64,000 nt of DNA from Arthrobacter sp. B2a2-09 (GCF_027587375.1 NZ_JAMXIC010000003.1:284023-348022); one strand, 5' to 3'. Shown: positions 1-8,829, numbered from the stretch's first letter. Translations and numbers: made by a program. The notes: generated by a model not told the origin, from the sequence alone.

Positions 1-370
1 GCGAGGATGCCCGGAGATGGGGAAGTGCCGCCCGGGTGACACGGGCAATTCCCACCACGTTGACATCCAAAACCCGGTGCCACTCTTCGTCGGCATTGGC
101 GCTGACGTCACCAACCGCACCGATGCCGGCATTGTTGATGAGAATATCGATGCCACCAAATTGCTCGGCAATAGTGGCAACAGCAGCTCTGACCTGTTCG
201 TCATCGGTGATGTCGCACCTGACGCCGAGCTGGCCGTCCGGGACGGACTCGACGTCGCGATCCAGAATCGCGACGGTGGCTCCGCGCTCGACCAGAAGGT
301 CTGCTGTGGCGGCCCCGATGCCGCTTGCTCCTCCTGTGATGATGGCGACTAAGTTCTTGAAGTCGTTCAT
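1..370 (-). CDS. SDR family oxidoreductase (3' end outside window)
   Basis: The reading frame begins with ATG at 370 (MNDFKNLVAIITGG...) and runs off the left edge. It shows the Rossmann cofactor motif TGGASGIGAA and the NNAG motif of classical short-chain dehydrogenases. The YxxxK catalytic site lies beyond the edge. It starts 8 bases after the stop of the fumarylacetoacetase-type gene and on the same strand, so it is probably the distal gene of the sugar-acid operon. In L-fucose-type pathways an SDR oxidises the 2-keto-3-deoxy acid before the FAH-type hydrolase acts, and this gene or the SDR at 7052 could do that step. The substrate is inferred from context only. Confidence 0.85.
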   Translation of the reverse strand, partial: MNDFKNLVAIITGGASGIGAATADLLVERGATVAILDRDVESVPDGQLGVRCDITDDEQVRAAVATIAEQFGGIDILINNAGIGAVGDVSANADEEWHRVLDVNVVGIARVTRAALPHLRASS

Positions 371-378
371 GTTGCTTC

Positions 379-1239
379 CTATTTTTGTCCGATGACGGTC
401 TGGCGTTGGCTGCCGAGACCGGTAATGCCAAGTTCCATGACGTCCCCGGCTTGTAGCCAGATGGGAGGGTTGAAGCCGAGCCCGACTCCGGGAGGTGTCC
501 CGGTGTTGATCAGGTCTCCTGGCTCAAGGACGAGGAATTGGCTGAGGTAGTGAACGATGAAGTACGGGTCGAAGATCATTGTGGACGTGGATCCTTTTTG
601 GCGGCGGATTCCGTTGACGTCCAGCCACATGTCCAGGTTGAGGACGTTGTGTATTTCATCCGGGGTCACGAGCCATGGGCCCGTCGGGTTGAAGGTCTCT
701 GCAGATTTTCCCTTGGACCACTGTCCTCCACGCTCGATCTGGAAGGCGCGTTCGCTGACATCGTTGACGACAGCGAAGCCGGCGATCGAATCGCTGGCCT
801 CCTCGACCGTGTCGAGGTAGCTTGTCCGCTTTCCGATGACAATACCCAGCTCAACCTCCCAATCCGTCTTCGTTGATCCGCGGGGGATTCGAACGTCGTC
901 ATTGGGGCCAATCAGGGTGTTTGGCGACTTCATGAACAGGATGGGTTCGTCGGGTACGGGTTGACCGGTCTCGGCTGCGTGGTCGCTGTAATTGAGCCCG
1001 ATGCACAGGATTTGATGCGGGCGTGCTATCGGTGCCCCGATCCTTTCTCCCCTGAATTCGCTCACCTCTCCGGCCGCGATCCGTGCCGCGGCGATGTCCT
1101 TGACTTCCTCCAGTCTGCCGCTGGCAAAGAAGTCTTCGTTGAAATCGGACACTACGTCCGAGAGGTCAACGTAGGTGTCGTCATCGACTCGAGCGACGGG
1201 CTTTTCACAGCCGGGCGCTCCGATGCGCATGAGATACAT
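379..1239 (-). CDS. Fumarylacetoacetate hydrolase family protein (candidate 2,4-diketo-3-deoxy-sugar-acid hydrolase)
   Basis: The product is 286 residues if it starts at ATG 1239, chosen because GGAG lies about 8 bases upstream; the open frame extends to 1323 without a better signal. The C-terminal FAH fold is clear: ILFMKSPNT, then DWEVELGIVIG with its acidic metal ligands, then NDVSER and the TGTPPGVG loop near the end. FAH proteins hydrolyse C-C bonds of diketo acids or act as related lyases/isomerases. In non-phosphorylative L-fucose or L-rhamnose pathways such an enzyme splits the 2,4-diketo-3-deoxy acid to pyruvate and lactate. The neighbouring lactonase, dehydratase and SDR genes support that role here, but the exact substrate is inference. 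Confidence 0.88.
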   Translation of the reverse strand: MYLMRIGAPGCEKPVARVDDDTYVDLSDVVSDFNEDFFASGRLEEVKDIAAARIAAGEVSEFRGERIGAPIARPHQILCIGLNYSDHAAETGQPVPDEPILFMKSPNTLIGPNDDVRIPRGSTKTDWEVELGIVIGKRTSYLDTVEEASDSIAGFAVVNDVSERAFQIERGGQWSKGKSAETFNPTGPWLVTPDEIHNVLNLDMWLDVNGIRRQKGSTSTMIFDPYFIVHYLSQFLVLEPGDLINTGTPPGVGLGFNPPIWLQAGDVMELGITGLGSQRQTVIGQK

Positions 1240-1300
1240 GGACGGTCTCCTGATGAAATGGGTGGTTCGGTAAGTAGGAGATGGGTTTTCCAGCGGGCAT

Positions 1301-2164
1301 CTACCGTGCCGCGGGTTGCCCATCAGGGTTTTGCTGCAAATAGACCTCGACGGCGGTCGTCCCGAACAGCCGGTCGTAGGCGTCCTCGCTTGCTCCTTTT
1401 AGCAGGGTCTCAAGAGCCGTCTTCCAGATGCCGGCGCCTCCGCCGAGTTCGGCCAACGGCCAGTCGGTACCGTACATCAGCCGTTCGGGACCGAACACCT
1501 CCAGCGCGGTCTCGACGACGGGGCGAAGGTCGCTTGACGTCCAACTCCCCGGTACGAGACCGGAGGTGAGCCCCGAGACTTTCGCCACGACGTTGGGAAG
1601 ACCGGCGAGATCACGGAAGCCCGATTCCCAGGCAGTCGCGTCCGTATCCGGCGGGGGTGGGCCGCCGAGGTGGTCGAGGACGAGCCGCAGCCCTTGATGA
1701 CGGGACGCCACATGGGCTGCTTGCGAAAGCTGCCAGTGGCGAAGGACGAGGTCGAAGCACAGGCCGGCTTGTTCCAGCGCGTTCAGGCCTCGTGCAACGT
1801 CCTCCCGAAGCAGCCATGCGGGGTCGGGGTCGATGTGGGCGAGGTGACGAACACCGACGATAGGAACGGACGCGGTGGCGAGGATCCTCTCGAGCTGCGG
1901 GCCGACGTCCTGGGTGAGGTCCACCCAGGCGACCAGCCCGGCAACCACGGTCGGATCCGACTGTGCAAGCCGGATGCTTTCGTCGACGCTGTTGCTCGCC
2001 TGGACAACGATCGCCTTATCCATTCCGGTCTCGGCGAGCATCGTCGCCAGCTCCCCGGTGCCGAAATCCTGGTCGATCGGCGCCATCGTCTCCGGGTCGA
2101 TCCAGTCCTGCGGGTCGAGGGCCCGGTTCCACAGGTGCACGTGCGCGTCGAGACGGGAGGTCAT
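1301..2164 (-). CDS. Amidohydrolase family protein (candidate sugar lactonase)
   Basis: A 287-residue TIM-barrel hydrolase of the amidohydrolase-2 type. DAHVHLW at the N terminus supplies the HxH metal site, and YGTDWPL near residue 245 supplies the catalytic Asp. The ATG at 2164 is chosen because it forms an ATGA overlap with the stop of the upstream mutarotase; the open frame extends further upstream without support. Members of this family include L-fucono-1,5-lactonase and L-rhamnono-lactonase, which open the lactone made by a sugar dehydrogenase. With a mutarotase before it and a dehydratase in the same operon, a sugar-lactone hydrolase is the most economical reading. Dicarboxylate-lactone hydrolysis is a possible alternative. 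Confidence 0.85.
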   Translation of the reverse strand: MTSRLDAHVHLWNRALDPQDWIDPETMAPIDQDFGTGELATMLAETGMDKAIVVQASNSVDESIRLAQSDPTVVAGLVAWVDLTQDVGPQLERILATASVPIVGVRHLAHIDPDPAWLLREDVARGLNALEQAGLCFDLVLRHWQLSQAAHVASRHQGLRLVLDHLGGPPPPDTDATAWESGFRDLAGLPNVVAKVSGLTSGLVPGSWTSSDLRPVVETALEVFGPERLMYGTDWPLAELGGGAGIWKTALETLLKGASEDAYDRLFGTTAVEVYLQQNPDGQPAAR

Positions 2165-2499
2165 TCGAGGTGCCATACTTCGTCGATGGGCTGCCAGAGT
2201 GACCCGGGGTTCCGTTCCTCCGCGATTCTTACCTGGCACGGGTCGGTGTGCGTCCACCATTCCTGGGAGACGGGGTCAGCGGCGATCCGTTGCATGTCGG
2301 CCTCGTGGTCCTCGCCGATGTATTCGTAGTACGCGAACAGGACGTCGCCGAAGACGAAGATGCTGTAGTTGCGCACGTTGCATTCGAGCAGTTTCTGCTC
2401 GACCCCGGGCCACACCGAGCCGTGCAGCACCAGGTACTCCTCCCGCTTGTCTGGCCGGACACCGACCACGAAGGCGTGACGTTCGGGTGTCCGGGTCAC
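2161..2499 (-). CDS. L-rhamnose/L-fucose mutarotase family protein
   Basis: A 112-residue protein matching the RhaM family in length and sequence: the RHAFVVGVRPDKREEY start, the YSIFVFGDVLFAYYEY core and the WW-containing end. It interconverts sugar anomers so that a dehydrogenase receives the right one. It overlaps its neighbours by 4 bases on both sides (ATGA at 2496-2499 and 2161-2164), so translation of dehydratase, mutarotase and lactonase is probably coupled. RhaM relatives act on L-rhamnose or L-fucose, and this is the strongest hint about the sugar class used by the locus. Confidence 0.9.
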   Translation of the reverse strand: MTRTPERHAFVVGVRPDKREEYLVLHGSVWPGVEQKLLECNVRNYSIFVFGDVLFAYYEYIGEDHEADMQRIAADPVSQEWWTHTDPCQVRIAEERNPGSLWQPIDEVWHLE

Positions 2500-3677
2500 A
2501 GGGCCGGCCTCACGGAAACAGCGGGGACATCGATGATGTCCGGCTCAGCAACGAGCCTGAGCGCAGCACGTTCGGGTCGGATGTGCGGCCCGGTTCGCGC
2601 GAGGAGTGCCGGGGCGGAGCCGGCGGGTGACATTTGTGACTCGTCCACGATGATGCCGAGTCCGGGGCGGTCGCCGAGGATGATGCCTCCGTCGTCGAAG
2701 TACTGGTCGACGTCCAGGCCGACGGGGAAGTGGAGATCCTGCACTTCGAAGGTCAGGAGGTTCGGGACGGCGGCGGCAGCATGCGCTACCGGGTTGGCGT
2801 TGAATGCGACAGGACTAACCGGCAGGTCCCGGCTGTGGGCCAGTGTTGCTACGCGGAGGAAGTGGGTGATCCCCCACACGTTTCCGACCTGCACAATGTC
2901 TACCGCGTTGGCGTCGAGGAGCGGCCGGTATTGTTCCAGCCCGGTCAGGTTCTCGCCGGTGGCGATCGCGGTGCGCACCTTGCCGCGCAGGGAGGCCATG
3001 CCGGCCGCGTCCCAGCGACGCAGCGGTTCCTCGATCCAGGTCAGGTCCATGCGTTCCTCGATGGCGGCAATGTTTCGTGCCGCCTGCGCCAGGTTCCACG
3101 ATTCGTTCACGTCCAGCATGATTGCGGGCCTGCGGGCGTTGCGGCTGAAGATGTCGCGGGCGATTTCCAATCGCGGTATGTCACGGTCGAGGTCGCGGCC
3201 GCCTTTGAGCTTCGCCGCTTTGAACCCACGATCAGCGAACTGTTCGAAGAGATCGGCGAGTTCGGGGCCGCTGAGGCCGTATTCAAGGCCGGAGGCGTAT
3301 CCGGGTACGAACCGCTCGCGTCCACCGAGCGTGCGCCATAGCGGTTCGCCGGCCGCTTTTGCTTTGATGTCCCAGAGGGCCATATCGACGGCCCCGATGG
3401 TGCCGAAGGTGGCCCCTGAGTGGCCGGCCTTGAAGACCCAGTCGAGCATCCGGTCGTAGAGGGCGACGACCGATCTGGGATCCTCGCCCTCGATGGCGGG
3501 GAATACCCGCGCGACGTCGGTGTGCGCGCCCAGGCCCACACCCTCGATGCCGCTGTCTGTCTCGATGATGAGCACGGGGACGGGGGTCGTGTTGCCCGTC
3601 TGTACACCGTTGACGTCGCCGGTGATGCGTCCCCAGTCGTGCACTGTGTGCAAACTGCGGTATCCGGTGATTTTCAT
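2496..3677 (-). CDS. Enolase superfamily (mandelate racemase/muconate lactonizing) sugar acid dehydratase
   Basis: A 393-residue enolase-superfamily protein: an N-terminal capping domain to about residue 125, then a barrel. KLK (K156, K158) gives the KxK base on strand two. D189 (LDVNES), E217 (WIEEP) and E242 (GENLTG) form the expected metal triad. The usual Asp and His of the mandelate-racemase dyad are not where expected: QVGN (263-266) replaces QPD and SPV (288-290) replaces the S-x-H position. The fold and metal site are secure. The dehydration of an aldonate such as L-fuconate is inferred from the neighbouring mutarotase, lactonase and FAH hydrolase. It follows the permease gene after 28 bases. 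Confidence 0.88.
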   Translation of the reverse strand: MKITGYRSLHTVHDWGRITGDVNGVQTGNTTPVPVLIIETDSGIEGVGLGAHTDVARVFPAIEGEDPRSVVALYDRMLDWVFKAGHSGATFGTIGAVDMALWDIKAKAAGEPLWRTLGGRERFVPGYASGLEYGLSGPELADLFEQFADRGFKAAKLKGGRDLDRDIPRLEIARDIFSRNARRPAIMLDVNESWNLAQAARNIAAIEERMDLTWIEEPLRRWDAAGMASLRGKVRTAIATGENLTGLEQYRPLLDANAVDIVQVGNVWGITHFLRVATLAHSRDLPVSPVAFNANPVAHAAAAVPNLLTFEVQDLHFPVGLDVDQYFDDGGIILGDRPGLGIIVDESQMSPAGSAPALLARTGPHIRPERAALRLVAEPDIIDVPAVSVRPAL

Positions 3678-3705
3678 TCGTTGTTCTCCTTGAGTGCGGG
3701 GGCGC

Positions 3706-4611
3706 TCATTCCTTGGTTCCTCCGGCGGTCATTCCCGAGACCAGGAATCGCTGGGAGAAAAGGAAGACGATGAGCACTGGGAGGATCGACACGATCGTCC
3801 CGAGGGCCAGGGTTGGTAGCTGGATGGAGTCGGATCCGGCCGAGCTGGGGTTGAAGGCCGGGGTGGCCGCCAGCAATGAGGTGAGGCCGACCTGGATGGG
3901 GTACCCGTCGCTGGAGGGCAGCATGATGAAGGGCAGGAAGAAGTTGTTCCAGTTCTGCACGAAGCTGAAGAACGCGACGAGGGCGACGACCGGCACGGCC
4001 AGCGGCAGGGCAATGCGGGTGAAGACCTGGAGTTCGGTGCAGCCGTCGATCCGGGCGGCGGCCAGCAGGTCGCGGGGGATGCTCGTTGAGAAGTAGATGT
4101 AGGTCAGATACACCCCGAACGGGAAGAAGGACATCGGGAGGATCACCGAGAGCGGGGTGCCGATCAGACCGACGGTGTTCAGCTCCAGGAATATCGGCAG
4201 CACGAGGGCGGTGCCCGGGATGAGCATTACGACCAGGGTCAGGATGAGCAGCGGGTTCCGCAGCTTGAACTCGGTCAGGGCGAGGGCGTACCCGGCCGGG
4301 ATGCTCACGAAAAGCGTGATCACCAGCGCGCCGACCGAGTACAGCGCCGAGTTTCCGATCCACCCCGTGACCGCCCCGCCCTGGAAACCGAACAGCTGAT
4401 TCCAGTTGGCCGCGAAGTCCGCCCACGAACCGGGCGAGAACGGGTTGCTCACGATGAGGCCGTGCGAGGACTTGGTGACGGCGAACAGAAGCCAGACGAT
4501 CGGGATGAGGAAGAACAGGACAAAGACGATGAGGACGATTCCGGCGAGGGAACGCCCGCCCCATCCGCGCAGGCCCGCTTGGTTGCGGCGTTCGCTTGTG
4601 AGTGATGTCAT
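3706..4611 (-). CDS. Carbohydrate ABC transporter permease, MalG type
   Basis: A 301-residue inner-membrane permease with about six hydrophobic segments. The EAA-type loop AARIDGCTELQVFTRIALPL near residue 190 docks the ATPase. The N terminus (MTSLTSERRNQ) is cytoplasmic and the first membrane segment covers roughly residues 23-43. It lies 3 bases downstream of the MalF-type permease and together they form the translocation channel for the binding protein encoded at 5558. No ATP-binding subunit lies nearby; in actinobacteria a shared MsiK-type ATPase often serves such importers. The substrate is inferred from the surrounding deoxy-sugar enzymes. Confidence 0.92.
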   Translation of the reverse strand: MTSLTSERRNQAGLRGWGGRSLAGIVLIVFVLFFLIPIVWLLFAVTKSSHGLIVSNPFSPGSWADFAANWNQLFGFQGGAVTGWIGNSALYSVGALVITLFVSIPAGYALALTEFKLRNPLLILTLVVMLIPGTALVLPIFLELNTVGLIGTPLSVILPMSFFPFGVYLTYIYFSTSIPRDLLAAARIDGCTELQVFTRIALPLAVPVVALVAFFSFVQNWNNFFLPFIMLPSSDGYPIQVGLTSLLAATPAFNPSSAGSDSIQLPTLALGTIVSILPVLIVFLFSQRFLVSGMTAGGTKE

Positions 4612-4614
4612 GGG

Positions 4615-5556
4615 TCATTCCCTTTCGAACAGGCCGCCGCGGGTCACGAACACCCAGGACAGCAGCAGCGCGACCACCAGCAGGATGAGCGAAATCGCGG
4701 CCGCGCCGTTGAAGTCGTTTTGCTGGAAGGCGTACTGGTAGGCGAGCTGGTTGAGCGAGTAGTCGTTAGGGACGACGGCGTTGCTCGCTTGGCTGAGGAG
4801 CTGCGGTTCTACAAACAGTTGGGTGCCTGCCGCCAGCGACATGACTCCCATATACGCGACCCACTTGCGAAGCATCGGGAGCTGGATGCGCAGCGCGATT
4901 TGAACGGTGTTCGCCCCGTCGATACGGGCTGCCTCGATCACGTCCGTGCTGATGTTGTTCAGCGCGCCGTACATGATCACTATCCATCCCCCCGCCCCGG
5001 TCCAGAACGCGATGATCGCGAAGACCGCCGGCAGGTTGCCAGGTTGGATAACCTGGACGAAGCTATTGAACCCCATCAGCCGGAGCAGGCCGCTCACCGG
5101 GCTGGCTGTCGGGTCGAGGACGAACAACCACAGCAGCACGCTCGACGCGCCGGCCAGGGCGCCCGGCAGGTAGTAGAGGAAGCGCAGTGTTGTGCTCGCC
5201 CAGCGGACCCGCACGGCGTGGACGATCAGTGCGAGGGCCACAACGAAGATGACAAGGCCGGTCAGCCAGATGACGAGGTAGAGCGTCACATGAAGGACGG
5301 CCGGCCAGAATCGGAAGTCACCTATGACCTTGACGAAGTTGTCGACGCCGGCGAAACCGCCGGCAGGGTTGGTGAATGCGAGAAGCACGGCATAAAGGGA
5401 CGGAACGATTCCGAAAGCAAGAGCGAGCAGGGCGTAGAGCGATACGAAGACATAGCCGATGGGCAGGCGTCCCGATGCACGTCCACTGCCCCGGGCTGGC
5501 CGCCCGCGCCGGGAGGCGGTGGCGGCCAGCTGGTCGCTCGGAGGAGCGAGGGTCAT
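4615..5556 (-). CDS. Carbohydrate ABC transporter permease, MalF/UgpA type
   Basis: A 313-residue permease of the binding-protein-dependent sugar family. A basic N terminus (GRPARGSGRASGR) precedes about six membrane segments. The cytoplasmic EAA loop is EAARIDGANTVQIALRIQLP near residue 210. Its ATG lies 1 base after the stop of the solute-binding gene and its stop lies 3 bases before the second permease, so the three are one transcription unit. It pairs with the MalG-type subunit. The domain C-terminal to the loop is rich in Ala and Leu and closes with a last helix before VFVTRGGLFERE. Confidence 0.92.
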   Translation of the reverse strand: MTLAPPSDQLAATASRRGRPARGSGRASGRLPIGYVFVSLYALLALAFGIVPSLYAVLLAFTNPAGGFAGVDNFVKVIGDFRFWPAVLHVTLYLVIWLTGLVIFVVALALIVHAVRVRWASTTLRFLYYLPGALAGASSVLLWLFVLDPTASPVSGLLRLMGFNSFVQVIQPGNLPAVFAIIAFWTGAGGWIVIMYGALNNISTDVIEAARIDGANTVQIALRIQLPMLRKWVAYMGVMSLAAGTQLFVEPQLLSQASNAVVPNDYSLNQLAYQYAFQQNDFNGAAAISLILLVVALLLSWVFVTRGGLFERE

Positions 5557-5557
5557 A

Positions 5558-6931
5558 TCAGTTCACCTTGTATCCGTTGACCTTGGCTTGGTCTTCGATA
5601 GCTTGCTGCCAGGTCGGTAGTAGCTCCTCGATCGACTTCCCCCCGGTGATCGCGGGGGTCATGGTCTTCGCCCAGACCGCTTCCTGGCTGAAGTTCCCGT
5701 ATCCCCATCCGTCCCACACCTGGGTCGCGGCGGTCGCGACCGGCTGCAGCGGCGTCGCGAAGTACTTGCTGGATTCCTGCTTTGCTATCCACTTCGCGGC
5801 TGCCGGCGCGTAAGCCGGGTATCCGGGAGCCGACTCGACCTGGTAGTCGTCTGCCGTGGTGGCGAACTGGACGAATTTCTCTGCCGCTTGAAGGTTCTGG
5901 GAGTGGCTGGAGATGAACCAGGTCCCGCCACCGACGTTGCCGGTGACGGCTTTGTCGTCACCCTTCCACTTGAGGGGAGTCGTCACGCCGAGCTGGCCCG
6001 CGGGGACATTGAGGGATTGCGTGTTGTTGAAGATTGCTCCGGCGTACCAGTTCGGGCCGGGCATCATCAGGACTTTGCCTGTGTAGTTCTTGACGAACTC
6101 AGGCGTGAACACACTGACGCCCGGGACGGTGCCGTTGTTACGGAGCGTGTCGAGCATCGACGCCGTCCGCTTGCATTCGGTTGTGTCTGTATTCACTGTC
6201 ACGGCCTTCGGGCCGGTCACGCCGTTGGCCTGGCACTTGCTCGCCCACATGAAAATTTCCGGCGTGTATGCGTCTCCGGCTGTGCCGATGATGTAGCCGG
6301 GGTGTTCCTTCGCGACCTTCTCGCCCAGTGCCTGGTACTCCTCCCAGGTGGCCGGGACCGAGTAGCCGAATTGGTCCATGAGCGGCTTGTTATACCAGAG
6401 CACAGTCTGGGCGAGGTCGTTGCGCAGGCAGTAGACCTGTCCGTTCACCGTGCACGGGTTGAGCGCACCCTGGGTGAAGTTGTCGAGCGTGTCCTTCGGA
6501 ACGAGACCTTTGTCGAGCACCGCGGCGAAGGCCTGCTTTCCCCCGTTCTCCTGGCTCGCCCATGCCGCGTCGTTGTTCTGGGAAGAGAAGACCACGTCCG
6601 GCCAGCCGCTTCCGGCCCGGTCGAAGAGCTGTATCTTCGTCTGGAACGAGTTCGAACCGTTGGCCGATCCGTCGTAGGTCACAACATTGAGTTTCGCGTC
6701 CGGATTCGCCTTCTGGAATGCCTTCACCGCGGCCTGGCGGTCCGCGTCCACCCAGACGGTGATCGTGGAAGTCGTGTCCTGTTTGGCTTCGGGAAAGCCG
6801 TTCGAGCTGTTCGTTGAGCTTGCGCCGGTGCTGCAGGCACTGAGGGCCAGGAGCGCCGTCGCGGCGCCGAGAGCGGCGGCAGTCAATGCCGATCTGCGGC
6901 GTGAACGCGCCGCAGTGTGGATTCCATCCAT
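5558..6931 (-). CDS. Extracellular sugar-binding lipoprotein of the ABC importer
   Basis: The product is 457 residues from ATG 6931, chosen for AAGGAAA about 7 bases upstream; the open frame extends to 6988 but that part is not needed. The N terminus is a lipoprotein signal: basic ARSRRRS, a hydrophobic stretch, then the lipobox LSAC. The mature part has family-1 solute-binding features (ITVWVDADRQAAVKAFQKAN, then a Trp/Tyr-rich sugar pocket). It captures the sugar outside the membrane and delivers it to the two permeases that follow. It is the first gene of the importer and has the operator-like site at 6994-7011 just upstream, so substrate-controlled expression is likely. Confidence 0.92.
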   Translation of the reverse strand: MDGIHTAARSRRRSALTAAALGAATALLALSACSTGASSTNSSNGFPEAKQDTTSTITVWVDADRQAAVKAFQKANPDAKLNVVTYDGSANGSNSFQTKIQLFDRAGSGWPDVVFSSQNNDAAWASQENGGKQAFAAVLDKGLVPKDTLDNFTQGALNPCTVNGQVYCLRNDLAQTVLWYNKPLMDQFGYSVPATWEEYQALGEKVAKEHPGYIIGTAGDAYTPEIFMWASKCQANGVTGPKAVTVNTDTTECKRTASMLDTLRNNGTVPGVSVFTPEFVKNYTGKVLMMPGPNWYAGAIFNNTQSLNVPAGQLGVTTPLKWKGDDKAVTGNVGGGTWFISSHSQNLQAAEKFVQFATTADDYQVESAPGYPAYAPAAAKWIAKQESSKYFATPLQPVATAATQVWDGWGYGNFSQEAVWAKTMTPAITGGKSIEELLPTWQQAIEDQAKVNGYKVN

Positions 6932-6993
6932 GTGAGATTTCCTTGCCTTGTCGACTTCGTTGACGACTCCGAGGAGGCGTAACTCCAATATAG

Positions 6994-7011
6994 AACATAC
7001 GTATTATGTTT
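6994..7011. promoter_or_regulatory. Operator-like site AACATACGTATTATGTTT, copy 1
   Basis: An 18-base element 63 bases upstream of the binding-protein start. ACATA and TATGT form an inverted repeat around CGTAT. The reverse complement occurs again at 8909-8926 with 17 of 18 bases identical, in the other promoter region of the same locus. A pair of such sites at the two promoters of a sugar locus points to one shared repressor or activator. The regulator itself is not in the window. Confidence 0.6.
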
Positions 7012-7051
7012 GCCTAGTGGCTCACACTATCGTGTCACCGGATCGTTATTT

Positions 7052-7813
7052 TCATCGCCCGAGCCACCCGCCATCGACGGGCAGGATCGCCCCTGATATG
7101 TAGGAGGCGGCATCCGAGGCGAGGAAGACAGCGGCGCCGCCAATGTCGTCGGCGTGGCCCCACCGGCCGGCCGGGATGCGCTCCAGAATGGCCCGCGAGC
7201 GATCCGGATCATTCTGGAGGGCCCAGGTGTTGTCGGTGGCGATATATCCAGGGGCGATGCCGTTGACGGTCACCCCCCGGCCGTCCCACTCATTCGACAG
7301 GGCGCGCACTAGGCCTGCCACCCCGGATTTCGCAGCCGCGTAGCCGGGAACGTTGATCCCGCCTTGGAACGAGAGCAACGATGCGGTGAAGAGGATCCGG
7401 CCGTGCCCGGCCTCGAGCATGCGGCGGCCGAGGATCTGGCTGAGGAGGAAACCGCTTGTCAGATTGACCTCCAAAACCTCGTCGAACCAGCCGAGCGGAT
7501 GTTCGGAGGCCGGAGACCTCCGGATGGTCCCGGCGTTGTTGACGAGAATGTCCACGGGCCGGTCGTTCGCCGCGAGCCGGTCGGCGAACGCCGTTACCTG
7601 CGCCCTGTCGGCGAAGTCGACCCGGTGCCCTGAGAAGTCGCGTCCAAATTCGCGCACCCGGTCTGCGATGGCCGAGGATTCCGGGTCGAGGCTGGCGGAC
7701 ACCCCGATGATGTCGGCGCCCGCGGCGGCCAGGGCCTGGGCCATCGCGAAGCCGATACCGCGTTTGGCGCCCGTCACCACGGCCAGGCGGCCAGTCAGGT
7801 CGAAAGGGTTCAT
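7052..7813 (-). CDS. SDR family oxidoreductase, KduD/gluconate 5-dehydrogenase-like
   Basis: A complete 253-residue short-chain dehydrogenase. It shows TGAKRGIGFAMA for NAD(P), NNAGTIRR, the catalytic Tyr-Lys in PGYAAAKSGVAGL, and IAPGYIATDNTWAL. The NNAGTIRR and ATDNTWAL patterns resemble 2-deoxy-D-gluconate 3-dehydrogenase (KduD) and 2-keto-3-deoxy-fuconate dehydrogenase relatives. It overlaps the alcohol dehydrogenase start by ATGA (7810-7813), so the two are translated together, and it precedes the importer genes. It probably oxidises a sugar or keto-deoxy acid of this pathway. Which SDR, this one or that at position 1, does the keto-deoxy step cannot be told from sequence. Confidence 0.88.
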   Translation of the reverse strand: MNPFDLTGRLAVVTGAKRGIGFAMAQALAAAGADIIGVSASLDPESSAIADRVREFGRDFSGHRVDFADRAQVTAFADRLAANDRPVDILVNNAGTIRRSPASEHPLGWFDEVLEVNLTSGFLLSQILGRRMLEAGHGRILFTASLLSFQGGINVPGYAAAKSGVAGLVRALSNEWDGRGVTVNGIAPGYIATDNTWALQNDPDRSRAILERIPAGRWGHADDIGGAAVFLASDAASYISGAILPVDGGWLGR

Positions 7814-8829
7814 CGGGCACCCACCTGGACGAGGAGCTTCATCGCCTGTCCTGCCTCAAGGGCATGGAAGGCGGATGCCACCTCCTGCAGCGGCACGACC
7901 CCGGTGATCAGCTTCTGCGCGGGTATCGTCCCGTCGGCCACGAGCTCGATGGCACGCTCGAAATCGCGTCGTTCGTACACCCTGGCGCCGAGGATCGTGA
8001 GTTCCCGCCAGAACACGCGGTGCAGGTCCATGGGCCGCGGCTGTGAATGGATCGCCACTACCACCAGCGTTCCACGCACCTTCGCCAGGCTCGTAGCGGC
8101 CAGGACGGCGGTAGCTGAGCCGGAGACCTCGAAAACCACGTCGGCCCCTGCGCCGCCGGTCCAATGATCCACCCAGGCGAGCTGATCCACGGAGGAGGGA
8201 TCCAGTGTCGCCAGCCCCATCTCTTCGGCGGCAGCCCGCCGGCCCGGGTCGATTTCAGAGACGGCGACTTCCGCGCCGAATGCCGATGCCACCGTCGCGA
8301 TCAGGACCCCAATTGGGCCGGCGCCGATCACGACCGCTTTGTCGCCTCGACCGAGTCCCGAGCGGCGTACGTCGTGAACCGCGACCGCGACCGGCTCCAC
8401 CAGGGCGGCATCGCGCAGGGAGATCCCGGAAGGCAGACGTACCAGCGTCCTCGCCGGAACGTTCCAGAACTGCTGGAGCGCCCCGGGGCTGTCGATGCCT
8501 ATAAAGTCAAGGTTCTGACAAATGTGCTCGTTCCCGGCCAGGCACGCCGGACAGGTCCCGTCCCAGGCCAGCGGCATCACGGTCACCGCGTCACCAACCG
8601 ACCAGCCTTCAACACCCGCGCCAAGTTCTACGACAGTGCCCGACATCTCATGGCCTATGGTCGCCGGTTTCGTGACACGGGAATCCATGTCTCCGTGGAA
8701 CACATGGAGGTCCGTACCGCAGATCCCGACGTACGCGACGGCCACCCGGACCTCCCCAGAGCGCAGTTCTTGCGGGTCGCGCTCCTCCACACTTATCGTT
8801 CGCTCACCCAAATAATTCGCAGCCAACAT
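7810..8829 (-). CDS. Zinc-dependent medium-chain alcohol/sorbitol dehydrogenase
   Basis: A 339-residue MDR enzyme. Catalytic zinc ligands lie in CGTDLHVFHGD and TIGHEMSG. A reduced structural-zinc loop CPACLAGNEHIC is present, and GAGPIGVLIA binds NAD(P). It resembles L-threonine, L-idonate or sorbitol dehydrogenases that oxidise a secondary alcohol of a polyol or sugar acid. The start at 8829 has a GGAAGGA-type ribosome site. It is the first gene of the leftward unit from the divergent promoter holding the second operator-like site (8909-8926), and it is coupled to the SDR by a 4-base overlap. Its step in the pathway is not obvious; it could admit a second sugar or an alternative first oxidation. 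Confidence 0.88.
   Translation of the reverse strand: MLAANYLGERTISVEERDPQELRSGEVRVAVAYVGICGTDLHVFHGDMDSRVTKPATIGHEMSGTVVELGAGVEGWSVGDAVTVMPLAWDGTCPACLAGNEHICQNLDFIGIDSPGALQQFWNVPARTLVRLPSGISLRDAALVEPVAVAVHDVRRSGLGRGDKAVVIGAGPIGVLIATVASAFGAEVAVSEIDPGRRAAAEEMGLATLDPSSVDQLAWVDHWTGGAGADVVFEVSGSATAVLAATSLAKVRGTLVVVAIHSQPRPMDLHRVFWRELTILGARVYERRDFERAIELVADGTIPAQKLITGVVPLQEVASAFHALEAGQAMKLLVQVGAR

Noticed and set aside
3674..4618. Overlapping minus-strand frame across the MalG-type permease
   Set aside because: It is Arg/Pro/His-rich without hydrophobic segments; the permease frame at 3706-4611 has the EAA loop.
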